From Rhodoferax sp. (GTDB taxonomy: Bacteria; Pseudomonadota; Gammaproteobacteria; Burkholderiales; Burkholderiaceae_C), in assembly GCA_030685025.1 (NCBI GenBank), contig JAUXWC010000008.1, positions 1-60,967 of the forward strand: DNA of 60,967 nucleotides. The letters are read 5' to 3'. Made by a program: the position numbers and the translations under genes. Below are positions 17,125 to 24,553 of the stretch, one piece after another. The notes beneath the pieces were generated by a model. It had not been told where the DNA came from. It searched no databases and worked only from the letters and a program-made list of their open reading frames with translations. Each line of letters starts with the position of its first letter. The stretch's first letter is position 1.

Positions 17125-17964
17125 ATGACGCCACAAGATTACGTTCAACAAAAAGCCGCCGCCTCGGGCAGCAGCTTTTACTATGCCTTTTTGTTCCTGC
17201 CCAAGCCCAGACGTGCAGCCATCACCGCCTTCTACGCCTTTTGCCGCGAAGTAGACGACGTGGTGGACGACATGGTGGACCCGGGCGTCGCCGCCACCAA
17301 ACTGGCCTGGTGGCAAACCGAGGTGGCGCAGTCCTTTGCCGGACACCCCAGCCACCCGGTCACGCAGGCCTTGATGCCTCTGGCAGCCAACTTTTGTATT
17401 GAGCAGCGTCATCTGCAGGCGGTGATTGAAGGCTGCCAGATGGACCTGGCCCAGACGCGCTACCTGGACTTCCCGGCGCTGCAACGCTACTGCCACCTGG
17501 TGGCGGGTGTGGTGGGCGAGGTAGCGGCGCAAATATTCGGCCAGACGCAGGCCCAAACCACCGAATACGCCCACAAGCTGGGACTGGCGTTTCAGCTCAC
17601 CAACATCATCCGCGATGTGGGCGAGGACGCACGTCGCGGGCGCATCTACCTGCCCATCGACGAGATGCAGCGCTTTGGCGTGAAGGCCCATGAGGTGCTC
17701 AATCGCGCTTACTCTGATCGCTTCACGGCCCTGATGAAATTCCAGGCCGAGCGCGCGCAGGCCCTCTATGACGAGGCACTGGCCCTGCTGCCACAAGTTG
17801 ACCGCCGGGCGCAGAAACCCGGCCTGATGATGGCCAGCATCTACCGCGCCCTGCTGCGCGAGATCGAGGCCGACAACTTCCAGGTACTGCACCAGCGCGT
17901 CAGTCTGACGCCGCTGCGCAAGCTTTGGTTGGCATGGCGCGTGCAGGCGCTGGGACGCCTGTGA
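17125..17964 (+). CDS. hpnD: HpnD, presqualene diphosphate synthase
   Basis: This 279-residue phytoene/squalene synthase family protein condenses two farnesyl diphosphates to presqualene diphosphate. Motifs seen are the first Asp-rich box DDVVDDMVD, the second DVGEDARRGRIYLP, and the AFQLTNIIRDV helix. The length is normal. It lies 45 bp after hpnC and 13 bp before hpnE, so a single transcript is likely. Confidence 0.95.
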   Translation: MTPQDYVQQKAAASGSSFYYAFLFLPKPRRAAITAFYAFCREVDDVVDDMVDPGVAATKLAWWQTEVAQSFAGHPSHPVTQALMPLAANFCIEQRHLQAVIEGCQMDLAQTRYLDFPALQRYCHLVAGVVGEVAAQIFGQTQAQTTEYAHKLGLAFQLTNIIRDVGEDARRGRIYLPIDEMQRFGVKAHEVLNRAYSDRFTALMKFQAERAQALYDEALALLPQVDRRAQKPGLMMASIYRALLREIEADNFQVLHQRVSLTPLRKLWLAWRVQALGRL

Positions 17965-17977
17965 GGAGCCTGACGGC

Positions 17978-19291
17978 ATGAACGTAGCCATCATCGGTGC
18001 CGGCTGGGCCGGGCTGGCGGCAGCCGTGCAAGCCGTCACCAGCGGACACGAGGTCACACTGTTTGATGCCTCCCGCACAGCCGGTGGCCGCGCCCGGGCC
18101 GTGCCAGGTGTGTTGCCCAATGGCGCTGAAGTCACGCTCGACAACGGCCAGCACATCCTGATTGGCGCCTACACCGAGACCCTTCGGCTGATGCGCAAGG
18201 TTGGCGTCAACCCCGAGCAGGCCCTGTTGCGCCTGCCGCTCAATCTTCGATACCCCGACGGCGCCGGCCTGAAACTGCCGCGCTGGCCAGCCCCGTTGGA
18301 CGCCCTGTGCGGCATCCTGATGGCGCGCGGCTGGCGCCTGGACGACAAGCTTGCCTTGCTGCGCGCGGCCCAGGCCTGGCGACGCGCCGGCTTCATGTGC
18401 GCGCCCTCGACAACCGTGGCCCAACTGTGCACCACGCTTACGCCCAGGGTCAGGCAGGAGATGATCGAGCCTCTGTGCGTCTCGGCCCTCAATACGCCCG
18501 GCGCCGAAGCCAGCGCACAAGTGTTCTTGCGGGTGCTGCGCGACGCGCTCTTTGGTGTGCGTGGCGGCTCCAACCTGTTGCTTCCCCGGATCGACTTGTC
18601 ACAACTTTTTCCACAAGCCGCGCTGAATTGGCTGGCGTTGGCAAAAGGGTCTGCAATCCGTTTGGGCGAGCGCGTTGATGTGATCGAGCAGCGCAGCGGC
18701 AAATGGCGCTTGCTGGGTCACTCGTTCGACCGCGTGGTGCTCGCCACATCCAGCACCGATGCCGCCAGAATCATTGACAGCAGCGCGCAGCATGCTATTG
18801 AATCAGTAGCTACCAGAATGCACCAGTGGGCCGCCGTAGCACGCGCGCTGCGTTTCGAGGCGATCACCACGGTGTACGCCTGGGCACCGTCGGCAGCCCT
18901 CCCCGCGCCCATGCTGAGCCTGCGCTGCACCCCTGTGACCGCCACCTCGGGCACCACCGCGGCACCCGCCCAATTTGCATTCGACCGCGGTCAGCTTGGT
19001 GGCCCCGCCGGCCTGCTGGCTTTTGTGGTCAGCGCCAGTCAGGGCCAGCGCACTGAACTGCAGGCGCAGGTGCTCAGGCAAGCACGAGCCCAATTGGGCC
19101 TGGAGCTCCAAGCGGTGCAAACCATCGTCGAGAAGCGCGCCACCTTTGCCTGCACGCCGGCGCTGGCACGCCCGGCCATGGAAGTGGCCGCTGGTCTGTT
19201 GGCTTGCGGCGACTACATCCTGGGGCCCTACCCCGCCACGCTGGAAGGCGCGGTGCGCAGTGGCATTGGCGCGGCGCTGGTCGCGCCCTGA
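17978..19291 (+). CDS. hpnE: HpnE, hydroxysqualene dehydroxylase
   Basis: This 437-residue flavoprotein of the amine oxidase/phytoene desaturase family removes the hydroxyl of hydroxysqualene to yield squalene. An N-terminal FAD-binding motif VAIIGAGWAGLAAA is followed by the glutamate-type strand end (VTLFDASRTAGGRA), and a C-terminal flavin segment (GLLACGDYILGPYPATLEGAVRSG) closes the fold. It is last in hpnCDE. No squalene-hopene cyclase lies in the window, so the end product is inferred from the family. Confidence 0.93.
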   Translation: MNVAIIGAGWAGLAAAVQAVTSGHEVTLFDASRTAGGRARAVPGVLPNGAEVTLDNGQHILIGAYTETLRLMRKVGVNPEQALLRLPLNLRYPDGAGLKLPRWPAPLDALCGILMARGWRLDDKLALLRAAQAWRRAGFMCAPSTTVAQLCTTLTPRVRQEMIEPLCVSALNTPGAEASAQVFLRVLRDALFGVRGGSNLLLPRIDLSQLFPQAALNWLALAKGSAIRLGERVDVIEQRSGKWRLLGHSFDRVVLATSSTDAARIIDSSAQHAIESVATRMHQWAAVARALRFEAITTVYAWAPSAALPAPMLSLRCTPVTATSGTTAAPAQFAFDRGQLGGPAGLLAFVVSASQGQRTELQAQVLRQARAQLGLELQAVQTIVEKRATFACTPALARPAMEVAAGLLACGDYILGPYPATLEGAVRSGIGAALVAP

Positions 19292-19364
19292 CGCAAACTC
19301 AATCCTGTACCAGCGCGACATGCCAAGTGGCCGCCGACGCTTGCGCGTCTGGCAGCATCCGCCT

Positions 19365-19817
19365 TCAATGCCGGTACTCGAATTCACGGTCCCTGGCACC
19401 GATCACGCCGGCGGCGAGATTGGCCAGTTCACGGGCAAGCAGCTCCAACAGGTCTTCCATCGTCACGATACCGGCCAGATCACCTCGCTCATCAACCAGC
19501 ACCAGGCGACGCACGCGCTGAGTCCGCATCAGTTGCACCGCTTCCATCGCGTCGAGCTCGGCATTGGCCACCACCAATTCGATCGACATGATGTCGCCTG
19601 CGGTAAACAGCGTCGGGTCCAGGCCCTCCGCCATCAACGAGAGCACCAGATCGCGATCAGTGACGATGCCGACTGGCCGCGTCTTGTCCTGGGCATCGAC
19701 CACCACCAGGGCGCCAATATGATGCTGGCGCATCAGTTGTGCCACGGTCAGCGCCGTGGCCTCGGGTTCCACGACCGCCACCACGGCGGTTGCGAAGTCT
19801 TTCAAACGGGTTGGCAT
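19365..19817 (-). CDS. CBS-domain protein
   Basis: The product has 150 residues from the chosen start MPTRLKDF and consists of two CBS motifs and little else. The first covers about residues 5-60 (ALTVAQLMRQHHIGALVVVD..GIVTDRDLV) and the second about 70-125 (VQLMRTQRVRRLVLVDERGDLAGIVTMEDLLELL). Such proteins sense adenine nucleotides and regulate a partner; none is identified here. AAGGAG lies 6 bases before the ATG at 19817, which favours it over an upstream GTG at 19856. It is convergent with hpnE. Confidence 0.85.
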   Translation of the reverse strand: MPTRLKDFATAVVAVVEPEATALTVAQLMRQHHIGALVVVDAQDKTRPVGIVTDRDLVLSLMAEGLDPTLFTAGDIMSIELVVANAELDAMEAVQLMRTQRVRRLVLVDERGDLAGIVTMEDLLELLARELANLAAGVIGARDREFEYRH

Positions 19818-20159
19818 GGGCATCTCCTTGGTTAAGCTCACGGATTCGTTAGCCACACATGGAGGCGTACCGCCAGCTTACCAAGTTGTGACCTGTCGGG
19901 CTACCGCCCGACAATGGCAAGGCGAGGCAACGCCCGCAGCACACCCGCAAGAACGAAGCGAAGTTTTCGACTTCGGAACGCTCGCGCACCAGTTCGACCC
20001 CGCAGCCTGACTCGGCACGCGGTCAAACGCGCTTGACAGTCTCCAGCCCAGACTCGCATACTCGGTGCGAGGCCGCCAGAAACGCCTGTGCAGGCTCGAC
20101 GGAGACTGGGATTTTGCGGGGTGGTCTGTAGCGCTGCCCGACACCGACTAGGACCCACC
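19818..20159 (+). promoter_or_regulatory. Intergenic region with promoter for the cyclic-nucleotide-binding gene
   Basis: No convincing gene was found in these 342 bp. TTGACA at 20033-20038 and CATACT at 20057-20062, 18 bp apart, make a plausible sigma-70 promoter about 100 bp upstream of the next gene. A small hairpin, GTCGGGC/GCCCGAC, lies near 19897-19912. Confidence 0.5.
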
Positions 20160-20651
20160 ATGGAAACGCCAAGTTCGAATCCTCACAAGCCCGATATCAG
20201 CGGCTTGCTCGCCGCCATCACCCGCAACAAGGACGACGACACCCTGTCCCAGTACCTCGAAGCACACCGCTGGGCCATCTTGGCGGACTACCTGCACAGC
20301 ACCAGAATCCCACACGGCCATGTCCTGATCGCACAAGGTGGCACTGACCGGACCCTGTATTTTCTGGAGTCCGGCAGCCTGAAAGTGCATGTCGGCGACG
20401 GCGTGGGACAAGTCCAGTTAGCGATACTGGGCGCCGGCAGCGTGGTCGGAGAAGGCTGCTTCTTCTCGCACAAGGCGCGCAACGCCACCGTACAGGCCTA
20501 CAACGACTGCAAGGTCTGGTCGCTTGACCCGGCCGGATTCACCGCGCTGTCCAAGCAGTACCCCACCGTGGCGCTGGCACTGGCGATGGCCTTGGGCGCC
20601 ATCATGGCCACCCGCATGCTCGACCTGAGCCGCCGCATCGCGGTTACCTGA
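20160..20651 (+). CDS. Cyclic nucleotide-binding domain protein without HTH
   Basis: The 163-residue product consists of one CRP-like beta-barrel (about residues 38-150: IPHGHVLIAQGGTDRTLYFLESGSL, then GAGSVVGEGCFFSHKARNATVQA). It ends after the long C-helix region (LALAMALGAIMATRMLDLSRRI) with no DNA-binding domain, so it is not a CRP/FNR transcription factor by itself. The phosphate-binding cassette is weak, and the ligand is uncertain. The start at 20160 follows the non-family stretch 20088-20159. The stop codon touches hairpin element copy 3. Confidence 0.8.
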   Translation: METPSSNPHKPDISGLLAAITRNKDDDTLSQYLEAHRWAILADYLHSTRIPHGHVLIAQGGTDRTLYFLESGSLKVHVGDGVGQVQLAILGAGSVVGEGCFFSHKARNATVQAYNDCKVWSLDPAGFTALSKQYPTVALALAMALGAIMATRMLDLSRRIAVT

Positions 20652-20702
20652 TACCTTGCGGGACAGACCGCAGCCGCGTAGCGGCAAGCTCTGTCCTCAA
20701 CT
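20649..20702 (-). repeat. Hairpin leader element, copy 3 (not at a gene start)
   Basis: The same GGACAGA/TCTGTCC stem is present, but the loop contains a second perfect hairpin, GCCGC-TAC-GCGGC. The end GCAAGGTATCAGG keeps the TATCAGG tail although no gene starts there on the minus strand. It lies between the convergent ends of the cyclic-nucleotide-binding gene and the DUF3820 gene. Confidence 0.75.
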
Positions 20703-20712
20703 GCCCACTACC

Positions 20713-20925
20713 CTAGCGTTTTCGGAGCGGATCGAGCAGAGCCGACAGGCCGTTGTGGTCGATCTCGTGCATCAGCGCGATCAGTCGGCCAAGTTCTCCC
20801 TTGGGAAACCCCTCGCGCGCAAACCAGTTGAGGTAGTCCCCTGGCAAATCGGCCAGCAAGCGCCCCTTGTATTTGCCATACGGCATGGCTCGGCTGACCA
20901 GCAGTTGCAAGTGTTCAGTGTCCAT
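20713..20925 (-). CDS. DUF3820 family small protein
   Basis: The 70-residue product matches the DUF3820 pattern: MPYGKYKGRLLADLPGDYLNWFAREGFPKGELG. The GKYKG..L.DLP core and the following FA..GFP.GELG are the recognisable parts. Function is unknown. It is short, cytosolic, and lies downstream of the PafA-like phosphatase gene on the same strand (47 bp). Confidence 0.85.
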   Translation of the reverse strand: MDTEHLQLLVSRAMPYGKYKGRLLADLPGDYLNWFAREGFPKGELGRLIALMHEIDHNGLSALLDPLRKR

Positions 20926-20972
20926 TCGTGATTGCCAGGCGGACTTCTCGTGCCGTGCTCGTCAACGTTCGC

Positions 20973-22628
20973 TCACGGCACCGCCGACGGCAGCGGTTTG
21001 CCCTGCGAGCCCGCTGGCGCGGCGATGCCAAGCAGGCGCGACAGGCTCGGCGCGATGTCGACCACCGCCACGCGTGTGTCCACCCGGCCAGGTTTGAACC
21101 ACTTGGGGCCGTACAACAGAATCGGCACGTGGGTGTCGTAGGCATGTGGCGAGCCATGCGTGGTACCCGATGTGCCAGAGCTGAACAACCAGTTGGGCTT
21201 CAGCGCGTACTGCACATCGCCCGACACGTCCGGGTGCCAGGCATTACGCATGGCTTCAAAAAATGGCGCCCCCGCCCGGCTGCCGCTTTGCAGTTCCGCT
21301 CGGGTGTAGGCTGCGCCCATGGCGGGCTCGGCCATCAGCAGGGCCCGCGCCGCTTCCGCCAGGGCCGATGCATCAACCTTGCTGGACGCCAGCAAGCTTG
21401 TGTCGAACAACAGCGTCGCGCCAGAGAACCCGCGCACCCACCGGCCCTCGCCAAACTGGGCCTGTAGACCCTGGTTCAGGCGCGCCAGCATCTGGCTGCT
21501 GTTCAGACGCCCGGCGCTCAGACCCAAACTGGCGCTGTACTCAGGCGCTGGCATGAAACCATGATCAGCCGTCAGCACGGCCACATAGCTGTCCTTGCCG
21601 ACCATCGTGTCAAGGTCCTTGAAAAAGGACTGCAGCATGCGGTCCAGTTGCAGCGTATGGTCATGTGACAAGCGCGACTCAGCGCTGTAGGCATGGTTGA
21701 CGTAATCGTGCCCCGACAGGCTGACCGCCAGGATGTCGGGCGCGTCGTCGCGGCCCAGTTGCTCGGCCACTATCGCCGCGCGGGCGAACTCCAGCGTCAA
21801 CTGGTCCTGAAACGGTCCACGCAACAGCGAACCGTAGTACTGGGCACCCGGTGCGTCGTCCTGGTCCGAGCCATAGCGCATCGGCAGTGCGCCGCCCGCC
21901 GGCCCAAACCAGGTCTGTCCATCAGGCAGCGAGCGCGCATAGGCAGTCGGCGGCAGCAGGGCCGTCCAATGCGACTTGAAAAAGCGGTCTGCCGGCTTGG
22001 CGGCATTGAAGGCGTTGACCCAGGCTGGGTGCTCCTTCATGTAGTACGTGCTCGACGCGAACTGACCCGTGCTACCCATGTACATATAGGCCGTGCCCTT
22101 GTGCCCGGCCGGCAGGATTGCACCGCGGTCCTTGCCGGAAACCGCGATCACTTTGGACCGCGCATCCACCCCACGCAGCACATCGCCGACCGTCGGCACC
22201 TTCAGATTCTTCGGGCTGGTGCCATCCAGCGCCCGCGTGGCATGGCCAATGTAGTTCGCCGACGTGTCACCGGTGCAATACACCGGCTCGCCGGTCGCCG
22301 GGTCGCGCCATTCGTTGCCGATGATGCCGCTGCGACTCGGGTTGGCACCCGTCAATACCGTGGCGTGGCCAGCGCCCGTGACGGTGTAGGCATGGCTGTA
22401 GTGGGCATCGGCATACCACGTGCCCCGGTCCAGAAAACGCGCCAGCCCGTCTGGCGCCAATTGGTCCCGGTAGGCCGTCACCTGCCGCTGGGGTAGGCCG
22501 TCGACGACGATCAGCACCACCAACTTGGGTTTGTCGGGTGCTGTCGGCGCGGCAGTTTGGCTGGCGCATGCCCCCAGCACGAGCGCTGACAGCAGTGTGG
22601 CGACAAGGGTCTTGAGTCTGGAAATCAT
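20973..22628 (-). CDS. Alkaline phosphatase PafA-like lipoprotein
   Basis: The 551-residue protein of the alkaline phosphatase superfamily is expected to hydrolyse phosphate monoesters in the periplasm. It has a lipoprotein-type signal (LLSALVLGACASQ, lipobox Cys21). The first metal-binding Asp lies in LIVVDGLPQRQV. The nucleophile region HAYTVTGAGHATVLTGANPSRSG carries a Thr, as in PafA. Later metal ligands are visible in ADHGFMPAP and in SGHDYVNHAYS. The presence of Asn after the Thr region would be needed to separate monoesterase from diesterase; this was not resolved. Not in an obvious operon. Confidence 0.85.
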   Translation of the reverse strand: MISRLKTLVATLLSALVLGACASQTAAPTAPDKPKLVVLIVVDGLPQRQVTAYRDQLAPDGLARFLDRGTWYADAHYSHAYTVTGAGHATVLTGANPSRSGIIGNEWRDPATGEPVYCTGDTSANYIGHATRALDGTSPKNLKVPTVGDVLRGVDARSKVIAVSGKDRGAILPAGHKGTAYMYMGSTGQFASSTYYMKEHPAWVNAFNAAKPADRFFKSHWTALLPPTAYARSLPDGQTWFGPAGGALPMRYGSDQDDAPGAQYYGSLLRGPFQDQLTLEFARAAIVAEQLGRDDAPDILAVSLSGHDYVNHAYSAESRLSHDHTLQLDRMLQSFFKDLDTMVGKDSYVAVLTADHGFMPAPEYSASLGLSAGRLNSSQMLARLNQGLQAQFGEGRWVRGFSGATLLFDTSLLASSKVDASALAEAARALLMAEPAMGAAYTRAELQSGSRAGAPFFEAMRNAWHPDVSGDVQYALKPNWLFSSGTSGTTHGSPHAYDTHVPILLYGPKWFKPGRVDTRVAVVDIAPSLSRLLGIAAPAGSQGKPLPSAVP

Positions 22629-22690
22629 GCCTCAATCTTGACACAAGTCGGTGACCGCGCCGTGCTAAGCTGACACCCTACATCCGACGA

Positions 22691-23830
22691 ATGGAGCGCA
22701 TCGTGCCTGGCTTGCTTCCCAACATCGACCCCAACGGTCTGCTCGAATTCTCGGTGGTCTACACCGACCGCGCGCTCAACCACATGTCCCAGAGTTTCCA
22801 GGGGGTCATGAAAGACATTTCCGGCATCCTCAAAGAGGTTTACCGGGCCAGGTCGGTGGCCGTGGTGCCGGGCAGCGGCACCTTCGGCATGGAAGCCGTG
22901 GCGCGCCAGTTTGCCACCGGCCAGAAGTGCCTGGTGCTTCGAAATGGCTGGTTCAGCTACCGCTGGAGCCAGATTTTCGAGATGGGAAACATCCCGTCGG
23001 AATCGATCGTATTGAAGGCACGCCGCCTCAGCGATGACCGGCACGCACCGTGGGTACCGGCGCCGATCGACGAGGTGGTGAGCACCATTACCCGGGAGCG
23101 CCCCGCGCTGGTGTTTGCGCCGCATGTGGAAACCGCCAGCGGCATGCTGCTGCCCGACGACTACCTGCGCGCCGTCGCTGATGCCGTGCACGCGGTGGAC
23201 GGCATGTTCGTGCTGGACTGCATCGCCTCCGGCGCAATCTGGGTCGACATGGTGGCCGCCGGCGTGGACGTGCTGATCAGCGCGCCGCAAAAGGGCTGGA
23301 GCGGCTCACCCTGTTGCGCCCTGGTGATGCTCAGCGCGTTGGCGCGTGCCCGGATTGACGCCACCACCAGCACCAGCTTCGCTTGTGACCTGCGCAAATG
23401 GCTGCAAATCATGGAGACCTATGAAAACGGCGGCCACGCCTACCACGCCACCATGCCAACCGACGCCTTGACCCGGCTGCGCGAAGTAATGCTGGAGACC
23501 CGGGACTACGGTTTCGAGAAAGTCCGGGCCGAACAACAAGCGCTCGGCGACGCGGTGCGTGCCCTGTTCGCCCGCAAAGGCATCTCCAGCGTGGCGGCGC
23601 CCGGCTTTCAGGCGCCGGGTGTAGTGGTCAGCTACACCGACGACCCGGACATCCAGTCGACCAAGAAGTTTCTGGCGCAAGGCCTGCAAACCGCCGCCGG
23701 CGTGCCGCTGCAATGTGATGAGCCGGCCGACTTCAAGACCTTTCGTGTCGGCCTGTTCGGGCTGGAAAAACTGCACAACATCGAGCGCACGCTGCGCCAG
23801 CTTGAGGCCGCGCTCGACCACGTGTTGTAA
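22691..23830 (+). CDS. Class V pyridoxal-phosphate aminotransferase
   Basis: The 379-residue product belongs to the fold-type I class V family (alanine/serine-glyoxylate aminotransferase, phosphoserine-like). The cofactor-binding Lys is in LISAPQKGWSGSP, preceded by the Asp region DGMFVLDCIASGAIWVD. The GSGTFGMEAV segment near residue 60 binds the cofactor phosphate. Closest overall likeness is to alanine-glyoxylate type enzymes; the substrate is not settled. Transcribed alone, with a GC-rich hairpin immediately after the stop. Confidence 0.85.
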   Translation: MERIVPGLLPNIDPNGLLEFSVVYTDRALNHMSQSFQGVMKDISGILKEVYRARSVAVVPGSGTFGMEAVARQFATGQKCLVLRNGWFSYRWSQIFEMGNIPSESIVLKARRLSDDRHAPWVPAPIDEVVSTITRERPALVFAPHVETASGMLLPDDYLRAVADAVHAVDGMFVLDCIASGAIWVDMVAAGVDVLISAPQKGWSGSPCCALVMLSALARARIDATTSTSFACDLRKWLQIMETYENGGHAYHATMPTDALTRLREVMLETRDYGFEKVRAEQQALGDAVRALFARKGISSVAAPGFQAPGVVVSYTDDPDIQSTKKFLAQGLQTAAGVPLQCDEPADFKTFRVGLFGLEKLHNIERTLRQLEAALDHVL

Positions 23831-23844
23831 GCCCCGCGCGGGGC
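23831..23844 (+). terminator. Short GC hairpin after the aminotransferase gene
   Basis: GCCCCGC/GCGGGGC is a perfect 14-bp palindrome beginning right after the stop codon, followed by GTTTG rather than a full T run. A weak terminator is likely; it would separate this gene from the electron-transfer operon. Confidence 0.5.
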
Positions 23845-23934
23845 GTTTGCATTGACAAAACCGCCACGGCCGCACGGGCAGTTGGGACGCCGTTGCCAAA
23901 ACGCAACCCCTTGTTTCAGGCCCCTGTCGTTTTG

Positions 23935-23948
23935 TTGATTCCAATCAA
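23935..23948 (+). promoter_or_regulatory. FNR/ANR box of the electron-transfer operon
   Basis: TTGAT-TCCA-ATCAA is a perfect match to the FNR/ANR consensus TTGAT-N4-ATCAA. TCAAAT at 23970-23975 has the right distance for a -10 hexamer if the box sits near -41.5, the class II activator position. The first cytochrome starts 110 bp downstream. This predicts induction at low oxygen. Confidence 0.75.
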
Positions 23949-24057
23949 TTGCTCGGAGACACTTCGGAGTCAAATACACCCACAAGTGCTGAGGTTTACG
24001 TTCCAAAAACAAGCGGACCGTAAAAAGGTTAATCCAAATCAAAGAAAGGACTTCGAC

Positions 24058-24423
24058 ATGCACCGCACCCCGTCCAGCAAGCGCGCCCTCACCCTGGTTC
24101 TGATCCCCCTCGCCATGGCGCTGATGGGGCTGGCCGCCAATGTCCAGGCCACTGAAGTCGATGCCGACGCCGCCAACAAATTGGCCAAACGCAACGACTG
24201 TTTCAAATGCCACGCCGTCGACAAGACCAAGAAAGGTCCGTCCTACAAGAAGATTGCCGCCAAGTACAAAGGCAAGCCCGATGGCGAAGAAAAAGCCATC
24301 AAGAACATGACGACCGGCCAGAAGGTCAAGCTTGAGGACGGCACGGAGGAAGAGCACAAAGTGATCGACACCAAGGATCCCAAGGAACTCAAAAACCTGG
24401 CGCAGTGGATTCTTTCACGATAG
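24058..24423 (+). CDS. Periplasmic monoheme cytochrome c
   Basis: The 121-residue product has a Sec signal peptide (cut near residue 31, NVQA-TEV) and one CFKCH heme site at 48-52, followed by KKGPSYKKIAAKY, a class I cytochrome c feature. The C-terminal helix KELKNLAQWILSR is also typical. At the place where class I proteins usually carry the axial Met about 21 residues from the end, this one has His100, so bis-His ligation is possible. AAGGA lies 8 bases before the ATG at 24058. It would shuttle electrons in the periplasm between the membrane fusion protein and the decaheme protein. It resembles the MtoD position in Mto clusters, but orthology is not shown. Confidence 0.88.
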   Translation: MHRTPSSKRALTLVLIPLAMALMGLAANVQATEVDADAANKLAKRNDCFKCHAVDKTKKGPSYKKIAAKYKGKPDGEEKAIKNMTTGQKVKLEDGTEEEHKVIDTKDPKELKNLAQWILSR

Positions 24424-24553
24424 CAACAGTCTCGCCGCGCGCGCTCACCGCTGGGCAAGATCACTTGACAGGCAGAAATCCGAGTTTCAGACAGACTGCC
24501 CCTCGACTGCATCCTTCAAATAATAAGTCACCACAAAGCACCGGGATCAGAAC

